Source: Gryganskiella cystojenkinii
Taxonomy: Eukaryota > Mortierellomycota > Mortierellomycetes > Mortierellales > Mortierellaceae
Assembly: GCA_015852425.1 (NCBI GenBank)
Contig: JAAAIG010001078.1
Coordinates: forward strand, 1 to 10,999
Direction: 5' to 3'
DNA length: 10,999 bases
This document shows positions 1 to 8,069 of this stretch, one piece after another. The notes under the pieces were generated by a model. The model had not been told where the DNA came from. It did no database searches and saw nothing but the letters and a program-made list of their open reading frames with translations. Both the position numbers and the translations under genes were made by a program. Position 1 is the stretch's first letter, and every line of letters starts with the position of its first letter.

Positions 1-124
1 TTTTTTGCCACACTGGGTGCGGCGTGTCTGCATCAACCTTGAAAGGCTTCTCTCTTTTGGTTGCATTACTCATCCTTCATTACTCTCCTTCCCCCTCCAC
101 TCCTCCCCCTCACATATATATACA

Positions 125-1661
125 ATGGCTGTTCGTACGTAACAACTTCTTTTCTACTCTCAGACCACGAACCTGGATTGTGACACTTGGCAGAGGACAA
201 GGATTACAGCTTGCAACAGATCACAACATCACTTGCAGGAGAACCAAAAAAGTGCTCTGGATTACAAAGCCTCATAGGACGATCGGATCAAGCTTCTGCA
301 AAGGATGGACGTCTTGTCTGGAACGATGGTGGCAAAAACCACTTGCAATCTCATTTCGACGCTGAACGCCGAGCTTGTACTATTCTGATGGAGTAGAGGC
401 AGACCCTCCTTCAACTGCAGGATAGTGCTCTGTTATGGGCCTTTGAGGCACCAAAGCAGCCATCGACAGCCTTTGAACCGAGGCAATCAATACCCTCTGG
501 AACTCTTACAGGGCAGAATTTTACCTCTTCCGGAAAAGGATTGACAGTGGATCGAGGAACTCTTTGTCGTTGGAAAAAAAGAGAGTCGAAAACTGACTCT
601 GTACCTCTTTATCCTTGTCCGCATCTATGTCTTGTTCAATAGGTGCTCAGTTCGAAAACAACAATGAGATTGGTGTCTTTGCCATGCTCACCAACTCTTA
701 CTGCTTGGTTGCTGTTGGAGGATCTGAGAACTTTTACAGGCAAGTTTAGCCTTCCTTTTTTTTGTCTATGAACTTAAGTGGCAGCAGCCAAACCAAACAT
801 GAGATAGTCTGTTCATATACTGCGGCATAGGCGGGAAAAGGGATCTAATCTTTTTTTTTTTTCCCCATCTTCTCTCCTTTCTACCAAAAATACAGTGTCT
901 TCGAGGCCGAGTTGAAGGATGTCATCCCCGTGATCCACACCAGCATTGCTGGAACCCGCATCATTGGACGTCTCTGTGTCGGTAACAGACACGGTCTCCT
1001 TGTTCCCTCTACGACCACAGATCAGGAATTGCAACACTTGAGAAACTCTCTGCCTGATTCCGTCGCGATTCAAAGAGTTGAGGAGCGTCTGTCAGCGTTA
1101 GGAAACGTCATTGCCTGCAACGACTATGTTGCGCTCGTTCACCCCGATATCGACAGAGAGACAGAAGAGATCATTGCAGATGTGCTCAAGGTTGAGGTTT
1201 TCCGTCAGACCATTGCCGATAACGTCCTTGTTGGATCTTACTGTGCCTTGTCTAACCAGGGTGGTTTGGTAAGTTTTTTTCTCGAACGGATTCACTTTGG
1301 CTTGAAATGATCCCAAGTGTAGAATTATTGGTTGTCATGGTAAACTTTTACGAGCAGACGACTAACTTGTTGCTTTTTAATATATTGATTTGTGAAATGA
1401 TAGGTCCACCCCCGTACCTCTATTCAGGATCAGGATGAGTTGTCATCATTGCTCCAGGTTCCCTTGGTTGCCGGTACCGTCAACCGTGGTTCGGATGTTA
1501 TTGGCGCTGGTTTGTTGGTCAACGACTGGTGCGCTTTCGCTGGCTTGGACACGACCTCGACCGAGTTGTCTGTGATCGAGTCGATCTTCAAGCTCCAGGA
1601 TAACGGCCCCAGCGCTATTGTTGAGGATATGCGTGATGCCCTTGTTGACTCCTATGTTTAA
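125..1661 (+). CDS. TIF6: Eukaryotic translation initiation factor 6 (eIF6), four exons, complete
   Basis: Joined exons are 125-134, 643-739, 896-1268 and 1404-1661 (TAA), giving 245 codons, the length of human eIF6. eIF6 binds the 60S ribosomal subunit in nucleus and cytoplasm, is needed for 60S maturation, and blocks premature joining to 40S; SBDS and the GTPase EFL1 release it. The protein reads MAVR then [10 protein letters not shown], and carries the family blocks [38 protein letters not shown] [36 protein letters not shown] and STELSVIES. Residues S174-S175 in [11 protein letters not shown] fall where human eIF6 has its reported CK1 sites. The start is fixed because the 10-nt first exon encodes MAV plus the first base of Arg4. 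Introns are 135-642 (508 nt), 740-895 (GC-AG) and 1269-1403. Introns lie in phases 1, 2 and 0, and the frame is intact. Family identity is very secure; symbol follows yeast usage. Confidence 0.97.
135..642 (+). other. Long first intron of the eIF6 gene (GT-AG, phase 1)
   Basis: The donor GTACGT follows ATGGCTGTTC and the acceptor CAATAG precedes GTGCTCAGTTC, which restores Arg4-Ala5-Gln6 as the family requires. At 508 nt it is over three times the other introns here. A CTGAC about 50 nt before the acceptor is a plausible branch site. Much of the interior (about 187-639) is open in one frame except one TAG, so it may hold an inserted coding relic; see the separate entry. Confidence 0.88.
187..639 (+). 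pseudogene. Coding-like relic inside eIF6 intron 1, unrecognised
   Basis: One forward frame runs from TTG at 187 to TAG near 637-639 with a single internal stop (TAG at 394-396), about 150 codons in all. The frame has no ATG at its start and is preceded by TGA at 181-183. Hydrophilic stretches such as [15 protein letters not shown] and [17 protein letters not shown] give it the look of ordinary protein rather than intron. I do not recognise the family. It may be a fragment of a gene or mobile element that landed in the intron, or chance openness in a less AT-rich intron. It does not belong to eIF6, whose fold has no insert at residue 4. Confidence 0.3.
740..895 (+). other. GC-AG intron 2 of the eIF6 gene
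   Basis: The exon ends TTTTACAG and the intron opens GCAAGT, the usual strong context of GC-AG introns. It closes with TACAG at 891-895. Joining AG with T makes the Ser of the conserved NFYSVFE block. The nearest GT alternative (744) would put the next exon out of frame. CTAAT near 845-849 followed by 12 T residues is a fitting branch site and polypyrimidine tract. Confidence 0.88.
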
Positions 1662-1842
1662 ATAATATGCATAAGGAAAGTTGTCGACTTGGATATCATA
1701 ATTTGTCTTTACTAGAGCTACTTTCCCTTTCCTTTCTTTTCATGTTTACATTTCCTACGTTCATATCATCTTATCATTCACCAAAAACTCTTTTTTTGAA
1801 ACTTTTTTACTATGATGACTGCCATAAAAATATGTTGTCAAA

Positions 1843-2055
1843 GTGAAATACCGGGCTGCTGAGATCAATGGGGATATTTGTCGTCGTGCGGCCTTGCAAG
1901 CCTCGACAAAAAGAAAAGGGGGACGAGATGTAGAGATATGTCACGATTGTGAGCAGTCTGGTCTTTTTCTTTGCGATCCTGACTGTGATGATGGTGCACA
2001 TTCTGCAGATGGGTCCAACCACTGTCGCCTCCACGATTTTTGTCTTCTGTGTTGA
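1843..2055 (+). other. Small cysteine-rich frame, possible B-box-like zinc-finger remnant
   Basis: A 70-codon frame without an ATG start (it opens at GTG) lies 180 bp after eIF6. Its second half has Cys and His spaced CHDC-x7-C-x3-C-x4-H-x6-H, then CRLHDFC and LLC. The piece CDDGAHSA resembles the end of a B-box zinc finger, but one metal-binding pair is missing, codon bias is weak, and no promoter, intron or start supports a gene. It may be a fossil exon or chance. Confidence 0.15.
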
Positions 2056-2541
2056 GCAACACATGTTCCTGAACACGAAGACGTTTGTATGGCAAGCTCT
2101 AGGAAAGACGCTGGAAGTCTAGGCTAGCCCAACCCATAGTCTGATGGTTAATGTTTGGCGTTTCTTTTTTCTGTCAGAGGGATCTTCATTACTCTTTGGT
2201 CATGTTCGACAACAACCAAAGTGACAACAAAGAGAGGCAATTTTTAATCTCAAAAAAAAAAACGGAGACCACGCTTGCTACGCCCAAGGAGACAAAAAAG
2301 AAATCTGCTATTGGTTGGGCCGATTTGTTATCTAATGCAGATCGCTCTTTTTTTTTTTTTTCTTTTGAAGAGGTAAACTTGGCCAACCATGCTAGTAAAA
2401 ATAGTGTCCCCCCACCCTCTCTTCTGTCCCTTTCGACCGCCTTTTTTTTCTTGCTGCTTTCAATCTGGAGTCCTTGGTACTATATATACAGTTTCGTAGG
2501 AATCTTTTTGAGACTTCAAGAATCCTCATTCGAGAAGCTCG

Positions 2542-2862
2542 AAAAAAGGGTAAACTTGAGAGTAGTGTGGGTCATTCGTGAGGCATAGTTCTCAGGTTTT
2601 CAATATGAATCATCGTTTGTTCATTTTTTTTTTTTTGTCATCTCTGGTCAGGGTGCACGTTGCATTTCACAACGCAAATAAGAATCCTGGGGAATAGACA
2701 TCTCATTGTCTCTTCCACCAGAAATAGCCTTTAGGCGTTGACTAAACGCGCGAGTCAAAAAAGAAGGGTAAACTCGAGAGGGTGCGCAGGGTGCTAGCTG
2801 TGCTCAAGGTTTTGTGTGATTCATCGTTTTTTTTTTTTGCCTCCGACAATCTGTCTTCTGGT
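2542..2862 (+). repeat. Diverged direct repeat in the transporter upstream region
   Basis: Copy A (about 2542-2648) and copy B (about 2757-2862) share blocks in the same order: an A6 run, then GGGTAAACTYGAGAG (2548 and 2766), then CTCARGGTTTT (2591 and 2803), then TGATTCATCG or TGAATCATCG leading into T12-T13, and finally CTGGTC. The offset shifts from 218 to 212, so small indels separate the copies. A shorter GAGGTAAACTTGG at about 2369 may be a third partial copy. It may be a duplicated promoter segment. Confidence 0.55.
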
Positions 2863-3164
2863 CCGTGGTGTGCTTCGCACCACATCAGATTCAACCTTGT
2901 TTTTTTTTGACTCGTTTCTGTGTTTTTATGCTTGCTTGGACCCCTTTGGACAAGAAACGCCCATTTTGCCCAGTTTTGGGGACGACTCTCACTCCGCCTG
3001 GCAAGCCGGGCAAGCGTACATAAATGGGAACCGTGTTGTCTCGATAATTGTTCTCATTATTTTTGTCTTTTTTCTTTCGTTTCCTCTCTCTTTATCCTTT
3101 CCATTCTTGCTCGACTCTTCAGCAGTCTCCCGATTCTCATTCTAGTTTATACACTTCAACAACA

Positions 3165-4929
3165 ATGTCATCAATATCAGAGATACAGGACACCTTACCC
3201 AGGACCGTTGAGACCAACAACAAAATGCATTCTAATAGTCACTCAACAACATGGGACAGTCAAGAAAAAGTCCACGAGAACGCCACCAAATACCCCAATA
3301 CTACTGAGGAGGAGGAGGACGAAAAGAACATTGGCACAGTAACGAATGCCGCTATCACGCTCGGGACAGGATCGGATCCAGAAGAAGAAGTAGAAGGACT
3401 CTTGACCGAGTTTCCCGAGGGCGGGTTCGGATGGTTCGTGGTCCTGGGCTCTTTTGTTGTTTACTTTTGGATCTTTGGGATCAACACCTGCTTCGGAATC
3501 TACCAAGATCACTTTCTCCGCCTAAACAGTTTCAACAATGCCACGGACACTGACATCTCTTGGGTTGGCTCTGTGGCGATGGGAGCGATCTACTTGCCCG
3601 GACCGTTTATCAACAGATTGATCCTCTATTTCGGGTATCGACCCCTAGTCCTGATCGGGATCCTAGCCTGTTCTTTGGGTTATATCTTGGCGAGTTTTGC
3701 GACAAAACTCTGGCAGCTATATTTGACACAGGGACTTTTATACGGTCTCGGAGCTGGATTGGCATTCTTGTCCGTGATCCCGTTAGCGTCTCAGTATTTT
3801 GACAAGCGCCGTGGGTTCGTGAACGGGATCGTGGTCTCGGGCGCAGGGATTGGTGGTTTGGTGTTGGCGCCGTTGATGGAAAAGATGATTTCGAGTCTGG
3901 GTGTTCATTGGTGTCAACGGATCACGGGGTTCTGCATCCTTGGGTTTATGTTGGCCGTGTTTCCGTTCCTGAAACTGAGAGTTGATTTTGGAAAGACGAT
4001 CAAGAAGGCGAACACGGCGACGACGATTATTGACTGGTCATTGTTCAAGGTCAAGGGGTTCCCATGGCTGTGGGCGTTTTCGTTGGTCATGCCGTTTGGT
4101 AAGTTGGAACTCATTACTGAGCTGGAGTTATGTTGAACCGTCCTCCAAAAGATCTTTTTTGTCACTGACATCCCTTTTTTTTCGTTTTCTTTTTTGACTT
4201 CCTCGTTGTCTTCTTTTTTTCCCTTTTTTTTCTCTCTCGCGCTCTATAGGATATACAATCCCACTTTTCTTGGTTCCTACCTACAGCAGTTTTGTCCTTC
4301 ACGAGTCCTCAGCTACGGGTGCAACCTTGATCAGTGTCTTTGCAGGCGTTAATGCGGCTGCCCGAATCGTAATGGGATATGTTTCGGACCATGTAGGGAG
4401 AACCAACATGTTGTTTGTATGTTGTTTTATGGCCGGGCTCTCGACTCTTGCCATATGGTCTGTGGCCAAGAACCTGACCATCTTGACAGTGTTCATGGTC
4501 ATGTACGGTGGCTTTGGAGGAGGGTAAGTAGTGGAGGTATTCGAAGAGGAGAGAGAGGGTGAGAGTGGAGATGAGAAGAAGCCAGAAGCCATCGTTGCTC
4601 TTTCTAACGGTCCTCTAATTGCTTTTCTTCTGACATAAAAAAAACTCTGACATTTCCTTATCTCGTAAAACAGATTCATTAGCATGGTCCCGGTAGTGAC
4701 AGCACAAGTCGTAGGTGTGGAACGGTTGACGGCCGCACTTGGGATCTTGTATTTTGCCCAGTTGGTGGGTAATCTGTTGGGGGCACCGATCGCGACCGCG
4801 ATCATGAGGGCTCAGGAAGGCTGGTACCTGGGTGCGATCTTGTTTGCGGGTCTTGCACCCCTTGTGGCATCATTCTTTGTGTTGGTCATTCGATTCCAAC
4901 TGACTAAAAAGGTCTTTGCATTTGTTTAA
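3165..4929 (+). CDS. Monocarboxylate-transporter-like (MCT family) major facilitator, three exons
   Basis: Exons 3165-4098, 4250-4523 and 4674-4929 (TAA) join to 487 codons. MCT-family proteins (TC 2.A.1.13) are twelve-helix membrane carriers; fungal members move monocarboxylates, riboflavin or other small molecules, so the substrate cannot be read from sequence. The N terminus (about 80 residues) is polar and acidic (E48-E53), then comes the family signature PEGGFGW at residues 84-90 on entry to helix 1. Further marks are YFDKRRGFVNGIVVSGAGIG after helix 4, and GYVSDHVGR (354-362), the motif-A loop of the second half. The central loop (KKANTATTIIDWSLF) precedes helix 7. Introns 4099-4249 and 4524-4673 have GTAAGT donors and TAG/CAG acceptors in phases 1 and 2. 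ATG 3165 is chosen for its CAACAACA context; the in-frame start at 3048 would lie in the pyrimidine leader. An AATAAA at 4935-4940 may serve the 3' end. Confidence 0.93.
4099..4249 (+). other. Intron 1 of the MCT-like gene
   Basis: This 151-nt phase-1 intron opens GTAAGT and closes CTATAG. It splits a Gly codon (G|GA) in the block MPFGYTIPLF. A CTGAC at 4165-4169 and long T/C tracts before the acceptor fit a fungal intron. Confidence 0.92.
4524..4673 (+). other. Intron 2 of the MCT-like gene
   Basis: This 150-nt phase-2 intron opens GTAAGT and closes AACAG. Splicing gives GGFGGGFISMVPV, a normal helix-10 sequence of the family. CTAAC near 4604 and CTGAC near 4647 are branch-site candidates. 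Confidence 0.92.
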
Positions 4930-5067
4930 AAAAAAATAAAAAAAGAACGACAATTAATTGAAATGGTTGGGAGACTAGATGCTCGGAAGAGAGAGAAGAG
5001 ACTTTCTCCTAAAGACTACTAACCGAAAAACGCTCATGTGTAAATAGTACTAGCGTTTGTTAGTAAT
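4930..5067. other. Short convergent intergenic spacer
   Basis: The spacer begins with an A-rich stretch containing AATAAA at 4935-4940, a possible polyadenylation signal for the transporter. If the minus-strand model ending at 5068 is real, the two genes converge here. No other feature was seen. Confidence 0.4.
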
Positions 5068-5851
5068 CTAGTCGGGGATAGGCGGTGTAGCTACACTGAA
5101 GGTAAGAGGTGGAGGAGGCGGGGACATGGCAACAGGCGAGTCCTTGATTGCCGAGAGAATGTTGATACCGATCAAGAAACGGACGATCGCGCAGGTCGCG
5201 GTCAAGACTTATGAAGCAAAGTAGGAGTCGAGTATACTAATGCCCACACCTTGTACAGGTTTATTTTACTTCTGAGGCTTTTGCCTCTAAGGATGTTCTC
5301 CCAAGTTGGAAAGATAGTTCATTTTCTACGAACGAGCAGATTTACTAGAGGATGCTTGATCTTTGAAGTTCATCTCGGGTTGATTGTGATATAGGACCAA
5401 AGAAAATCCTCGTATAAAAACGTGAGCCATCCGCCTGTCACTTGATAGTCGTCCTCTTTTTGACGCAAGACGCATTGCTCAACAGGAAAAAAAACTGACA
5501 ATTACCGTCACAGATGCGATACAACCGGAAACGATGCCTGAGAGAAGGCAAACCGACCTCCTAAGAAGAAGCTGAAGGAACAGGAGAGAAAATAAAAGAG
5601 TAAAACGGAGTAGAACACGCGGGGAGAGACAACATCACGCGATAGTGTTTTATATTGGATAAAGGTTCCGACTTTGAATAACCTTTTCGAACGTGAGAAT
5701 GTTAGCCGTTTCTGGTTGCCACTGATATAAGTCCTTGCTGGAGAGGCTTTCTTACTTTTTTTTCTTGGCTCGCTGTTATGCCGCTGCTGCAGTCGGCTAT
5801 ATCCTTTCGCCGCGTCGCACTGATCTTTTCTGGAAGGATCAGCCCGTCCAT
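5068..5851 (-). CDS. Hypothetical 96-residue single-span membrane protein (tentative three-exon model)
   Basis: The best-supported part is the last exon (5207-5068, minus). It reads a hydrophobic segment, LTATCAIVRFLIGINILSAI (residues 52-71), then KDSPVAMS, five prolines (80-84) and a stop at 5070-5068, with coding-like codon choice. An AAG acceptor at 5209-5208 sits just where an in-frame stop (TAA) would otherwise cut the frame. A phase-consistent upstream path uses exon 5560-5506 (acceptor TTCTTCTTAG after a long pyrimidine tract, donor GTAATT) and exon 5851-5756 (ATG, donor GTAAGA). Introns would be 298 and 195 nt. The middle exon supplies basic residues (RHRFRLYR) before the span, as expected for a membrane anchor. 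The first exon is the weakest piece and the start could be elsewhere. A TATA-like TATAAAAC at about 5645-5652 (minus) would instead fit initiation inside the model. No family recognised. Confidence 0.3.
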
Positions 5852-6236
5852 GCAGGGGCAAGGCCGCAAACGTCCAAAAAAGGCCCCCTCCCCTCTTTCA
5901 TTCAAGGTGCTAGTTTGCGATGCAGTCCACTCGCCCTCCCTTCCCCCAAACCTACCCTTTTCTTTGACAACCACTCGCGTTCAGGAAATGAAGGCTTTAG
6001 TGTGGGGGACGTATGGTCCTGGCGAAATATACGCTGAGTTAAAAAAGGGAAGAGTCGTGAAGGGTCGACAAGTAATACTCTAAATAGGGTTAAAATATGA
6101 TACTATGGCATATTGCACGCCACTTATCTCCATATGTTCGTCATACAATCACCGATGAGTAACCATATGCAACAACCAAATGTTATACTGGATTTCATTA
6201 TTACCAATTTTACCATATCGCTTAACTACTTCAAGA
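5852..6236. other. Gene-free stretch
   Basis: About 385 bases with no credible gene. Up to about 6040 it is GC-richer and weakly open on both strands; from 6040 to 6236 it becomes AT-rich with repeated CATATG-like words. No RNA gene, terminal repeat or regulatory site could be supported. Confidence 0.5.
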
Positions 6237-6928
6237 CTACTTAGTCGCGTTGACCATGGTAGCCACTTGTTCGTCTGTGTACTTGTAGCTCGGCACCACA
6301 AGAATTCCCTCACCTTCTTCCACTAGCAGAGTTTCACCTCTGCATCACAGGTGCATGGATTCTGGTGTCCTGCAACAACACCTTCTGCAACCATCCAAAC
6401 GGTTGACTCGAGTAGAGTAAATGGACTTGTTCGTGACCAAATCGTTCCCTGCGTGAATCTCATTAGCGTTCTTCAACTTGTTCAACACAAGCTTGTCGGC
6501 CGGTTTATAAGTGGCATCGATGGTCTTGTCAGAGTCCAATCCATCCGTGCCGATCAAGATCATGTCGTAGTCGATAAAGAAATTGGTGATGGATTTCACC
6601 ATTGCAAAGGCATCGTCCACAGTCAGGCTCAGATACTAGATCCCAACGACACGAATTCACACGGGAATTGCTTGAGTTCGGTGCATAGCTGCGACATGTT
6701 GCAGTCCATTGCTGTTGGTGCCAAGTAACCCGTGAGAGTTGATCTTCATAGCCGGAAATGAGGTCAAGGATTCGACGAAGGCCGCGCGCTTGATGTCAGG
6801 CGAGTAGTAGTCGATGCCGTGAACAATATGCCATTCAAACCATCAGATTCATGACAAACTACGACAGCAAGGCCACCATCCAGCGCAAAGTCACAGCCGA
6901 CTTGTTCATGGATATTGTCGAGATAAAC
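6237..6928 (-). pseudogene. Broken minus-strand protein gene, family not recognised
   Basis: Reading the minus strand from about 6928 down to a TAG at 6239-6237 gives several adjoining coding-like pieces in different frames. In order they contain CDFALDGGLAVVV, then DYYSPDIKRAAFVESLTSFP (about 6750-6820), then MSQLCTELKQFPCEFVSLG (about 6640-6700), then a 70-codon piece with FFIDYDMILIGTDGLDSDK and NEIHAGNDLVTNKSIYST (about 6408-6632), then VWMVAEGVVAGHQNPC (6330-6405) and finally GEGILVVPSYKYTDEQVATM with the stop. C- and G-ending codons dominate each piece, as in an expressed fungal gene. At least four frame changes and stops near 6632 separate them, and no splice sites at the breaks would rescue the frame. 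It looks like one gene of over 200 residues disabled by many small indels. I cannot name the family. Confidence 0.55.
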
Positions 6929-7420
6929 CGTCTGCCATCGCTATCCCGGACCACTGCATCCGTTTCCTCGAAAACTCATGCAGTCACGGTGTCACCCTGT
7001 TGACTTCGCTCTTACCATCTGCCGCACCGTGACGTTACATGAACCCTGTGCTACCGTCTCCTTTACGTTTAAGTACTTGCCGGAGAGCGTCTTTGATACG
7101 CTACTGGCACTGGTCTCTAGTTCTGCCGTCAATGATTTTAACCCAACTGTGTTACATTCTTGGAAGTGCAGGCACCCCCCTTAATGAACCCCGGGAGCCT
7201 CGCCCTGGTCTATTCGAACGCGAGTCTGCACTGGATCAGCGATGTGTCTCTGGCATGAACTCATGTTTTCCGGGACGATACGAGGCGCGTCCTCTGGTGT
7301 GATGACTTCATTCGTATACCAATGCCGGGGGCGCAGCAGTTGAAATTTCGAGAGCAGCGGCATGGAATCGATACGGTGAAAGATTCGAGTCAAAAAGGCA
7401 CGGAAATTTTGTCCCTCCAA
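6835..7420 (+). pseudogene. Broken plus-strand protein gene, family not recognised
   Basis: Plus-strand pieces with coding-type codon choice follow one another in changing frames: FMTNYDSKATIQRKVTADLF (about 6849-6910), PDHCIRFLENSCSHGVTLL (about 6945-7005), VDFALTICRTVTLHEP through YLPESVFDTLLALVSSSAV (about 6999-7160), then NPGSLALVYSNASLHWISD, a TGA at about 7258, and on in the same frame through RRVLWCDDFIRIPMPGAQQL and HGIDTVKD to about 7390. At least two frameshifts and one nonsense codon disable it. It ends just before the pyrimidine-rich leader of the F-box/LRR pseudogene. Part of the first piece overlaps the minus-strand relic, so which strand was coding at 6840-6928 is unsettled. 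No family recognised. Confidence 0.5.
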
Positions 7421-7612
7421 CTCTTTCTCTCATCACCACTGTCGTACTCTCTTTACCTTCTCCGTTGCTGCCTCCACTCGCCGCCCATGTCACTCGCTAT
7501 TGCCACCACCCTTACGCCTTTCTCGTCATCTTCACTCTTTACCCATTAACTTCATCTTAGCCTTTCTTGAGTCATTGTTACCTCTTCCGATCTCCTCCTG
7601 CATCCGTCTACA
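7421..7612 (+). promoter_or_regulatory. Pyrimidine-rich leader of the F-box/LRR pseudogene
   Basis: The strand is almost entirely C and T, matching the leaders upstream of the two intact genes in this window, and it ends CGTCTACA directly before ATG 7613. It probably is the 5' untranslated region of the ancestral transcript. No TATA-like box is clear. Confidence 0.4.
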
Positions 7613-7957
7613 ATGTTCCAGGCACATGCCCTTGATCTACATGAGATTCGCTCAAGAATTGCTATCAGCCTTAACCGCAAAGACCTCGCGTCCTGCGCGC
7701 GTGTGAGTCAGGAATGGAACGACTCATTTACACCGCCACTTTACAACTCTGTCTCCTTGTCAATTAATGGCCCCGGCATTGAAGATATGGAGAGAAACAA
7801 GCATTTTATACAGCATCTAACGATTCCGAGCTGCGCCTTTCGAGAACACGAAGTTTCCAGTATCATGGCCATCATAGCCCATTCGAGGCTGAAAACTTTG
7901 GCTTTTGAACACAGCAACATTCCAAGCATCGGAATTGGAGGCATCAGAGCTCGGGCA

Positions 7958-8005
7958 CTATCTGAGGTACTATCTGAGAAACTATCTGAGACACTATCTG
8001 AGGTA
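7958..8005 (+). repeat. Four 12-bp tandem units inside the LRR pseudogene
   Basis: The unit CTATCTGAGNNA occurs at 7958, 7970, 7982 and 7994, encoding LSEV-LSEK-LSET-LSEV. A normal repeat of this protein has one such unit, so three extra units (36 bp) were added by tandem duplication without breaking the frame. The distance from the first repeat start (7949) to the next (8070) is 121 bp, which equals 84 + 36 + the 1-bp frameshift. Confidence 0.9.
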
Positions 8006-8069
8006 CTCAAGACCAACCCGACTTTGAGCTGTTTGAAATTGGGTGGTAACTGCATCGGAGATATCAAAA

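Larger units (their letters stand above)
1662..3164. other. Intergenic region between eIF6 and the MCT-like transporter
   Basis: This 1.5 kb holds the eIF6 3' region (AT-rich to about 1850, no clear AATAAA), a small cysteine-rich frame at 1843-2055, and the upstream region of the transporter. It is marked by T tracts at 2348-2361 (T14), 2624-2636 (T13), 2827-2838 (T12) and 2900-2908 (T9). Long T tracts tend to exclude nucleosomes in fungal promoters. The last 120 bases are a pyrimidine-rich leader ending ACTTCAACAACA before the ATG. No RNA gene was seen. Confidence 0.6.

Noticed and set aside
1810..2095. Minus-strand frames of 76 and 88 codons downstream of eIF6
   Set aside because: Lys/Arg-rich readings of CT-rich DNA with no start context or recognisable motif.
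2151..2588. 145-codon plus-strand frame
   Set aside because: It is kept open largely by poly-T and poly-A runs (Phe and Lys stretches), spans the direct repeat and promoter-like DNA, and has no coding-type codon choice.
3048..3164. Upstream in-frame start for the transporter
   Set aside because: The added 39 residues come from the pyrimidine-rich leader, start at ATT-like context rather than a good ATG, and have no counterpart in the family.
4299..4805. 168-codon minus-strand frame
   Set aside because: It lies antisense to transporter exons 2-3 and runs straight through an intron with clear splice sites; a shadow of the real gene.
5700..6083. Overlapping plus-strand frames of 100 and 101 codons
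   Set aside because: They overlap in different frames, have no leader, domain or codon support, and sit opposite the tentative minus-strand exon.
6750..6820. Spermidine synthase C terminus, because DYYSPDIKRAAFV resembles the family's YYN...HRAAFV
   Set aside because: That motif is close to the end of spermidine synthase, but here over 100 further protein-like codons follow and none of the upstream pieces show the synthase GGGDGG core.
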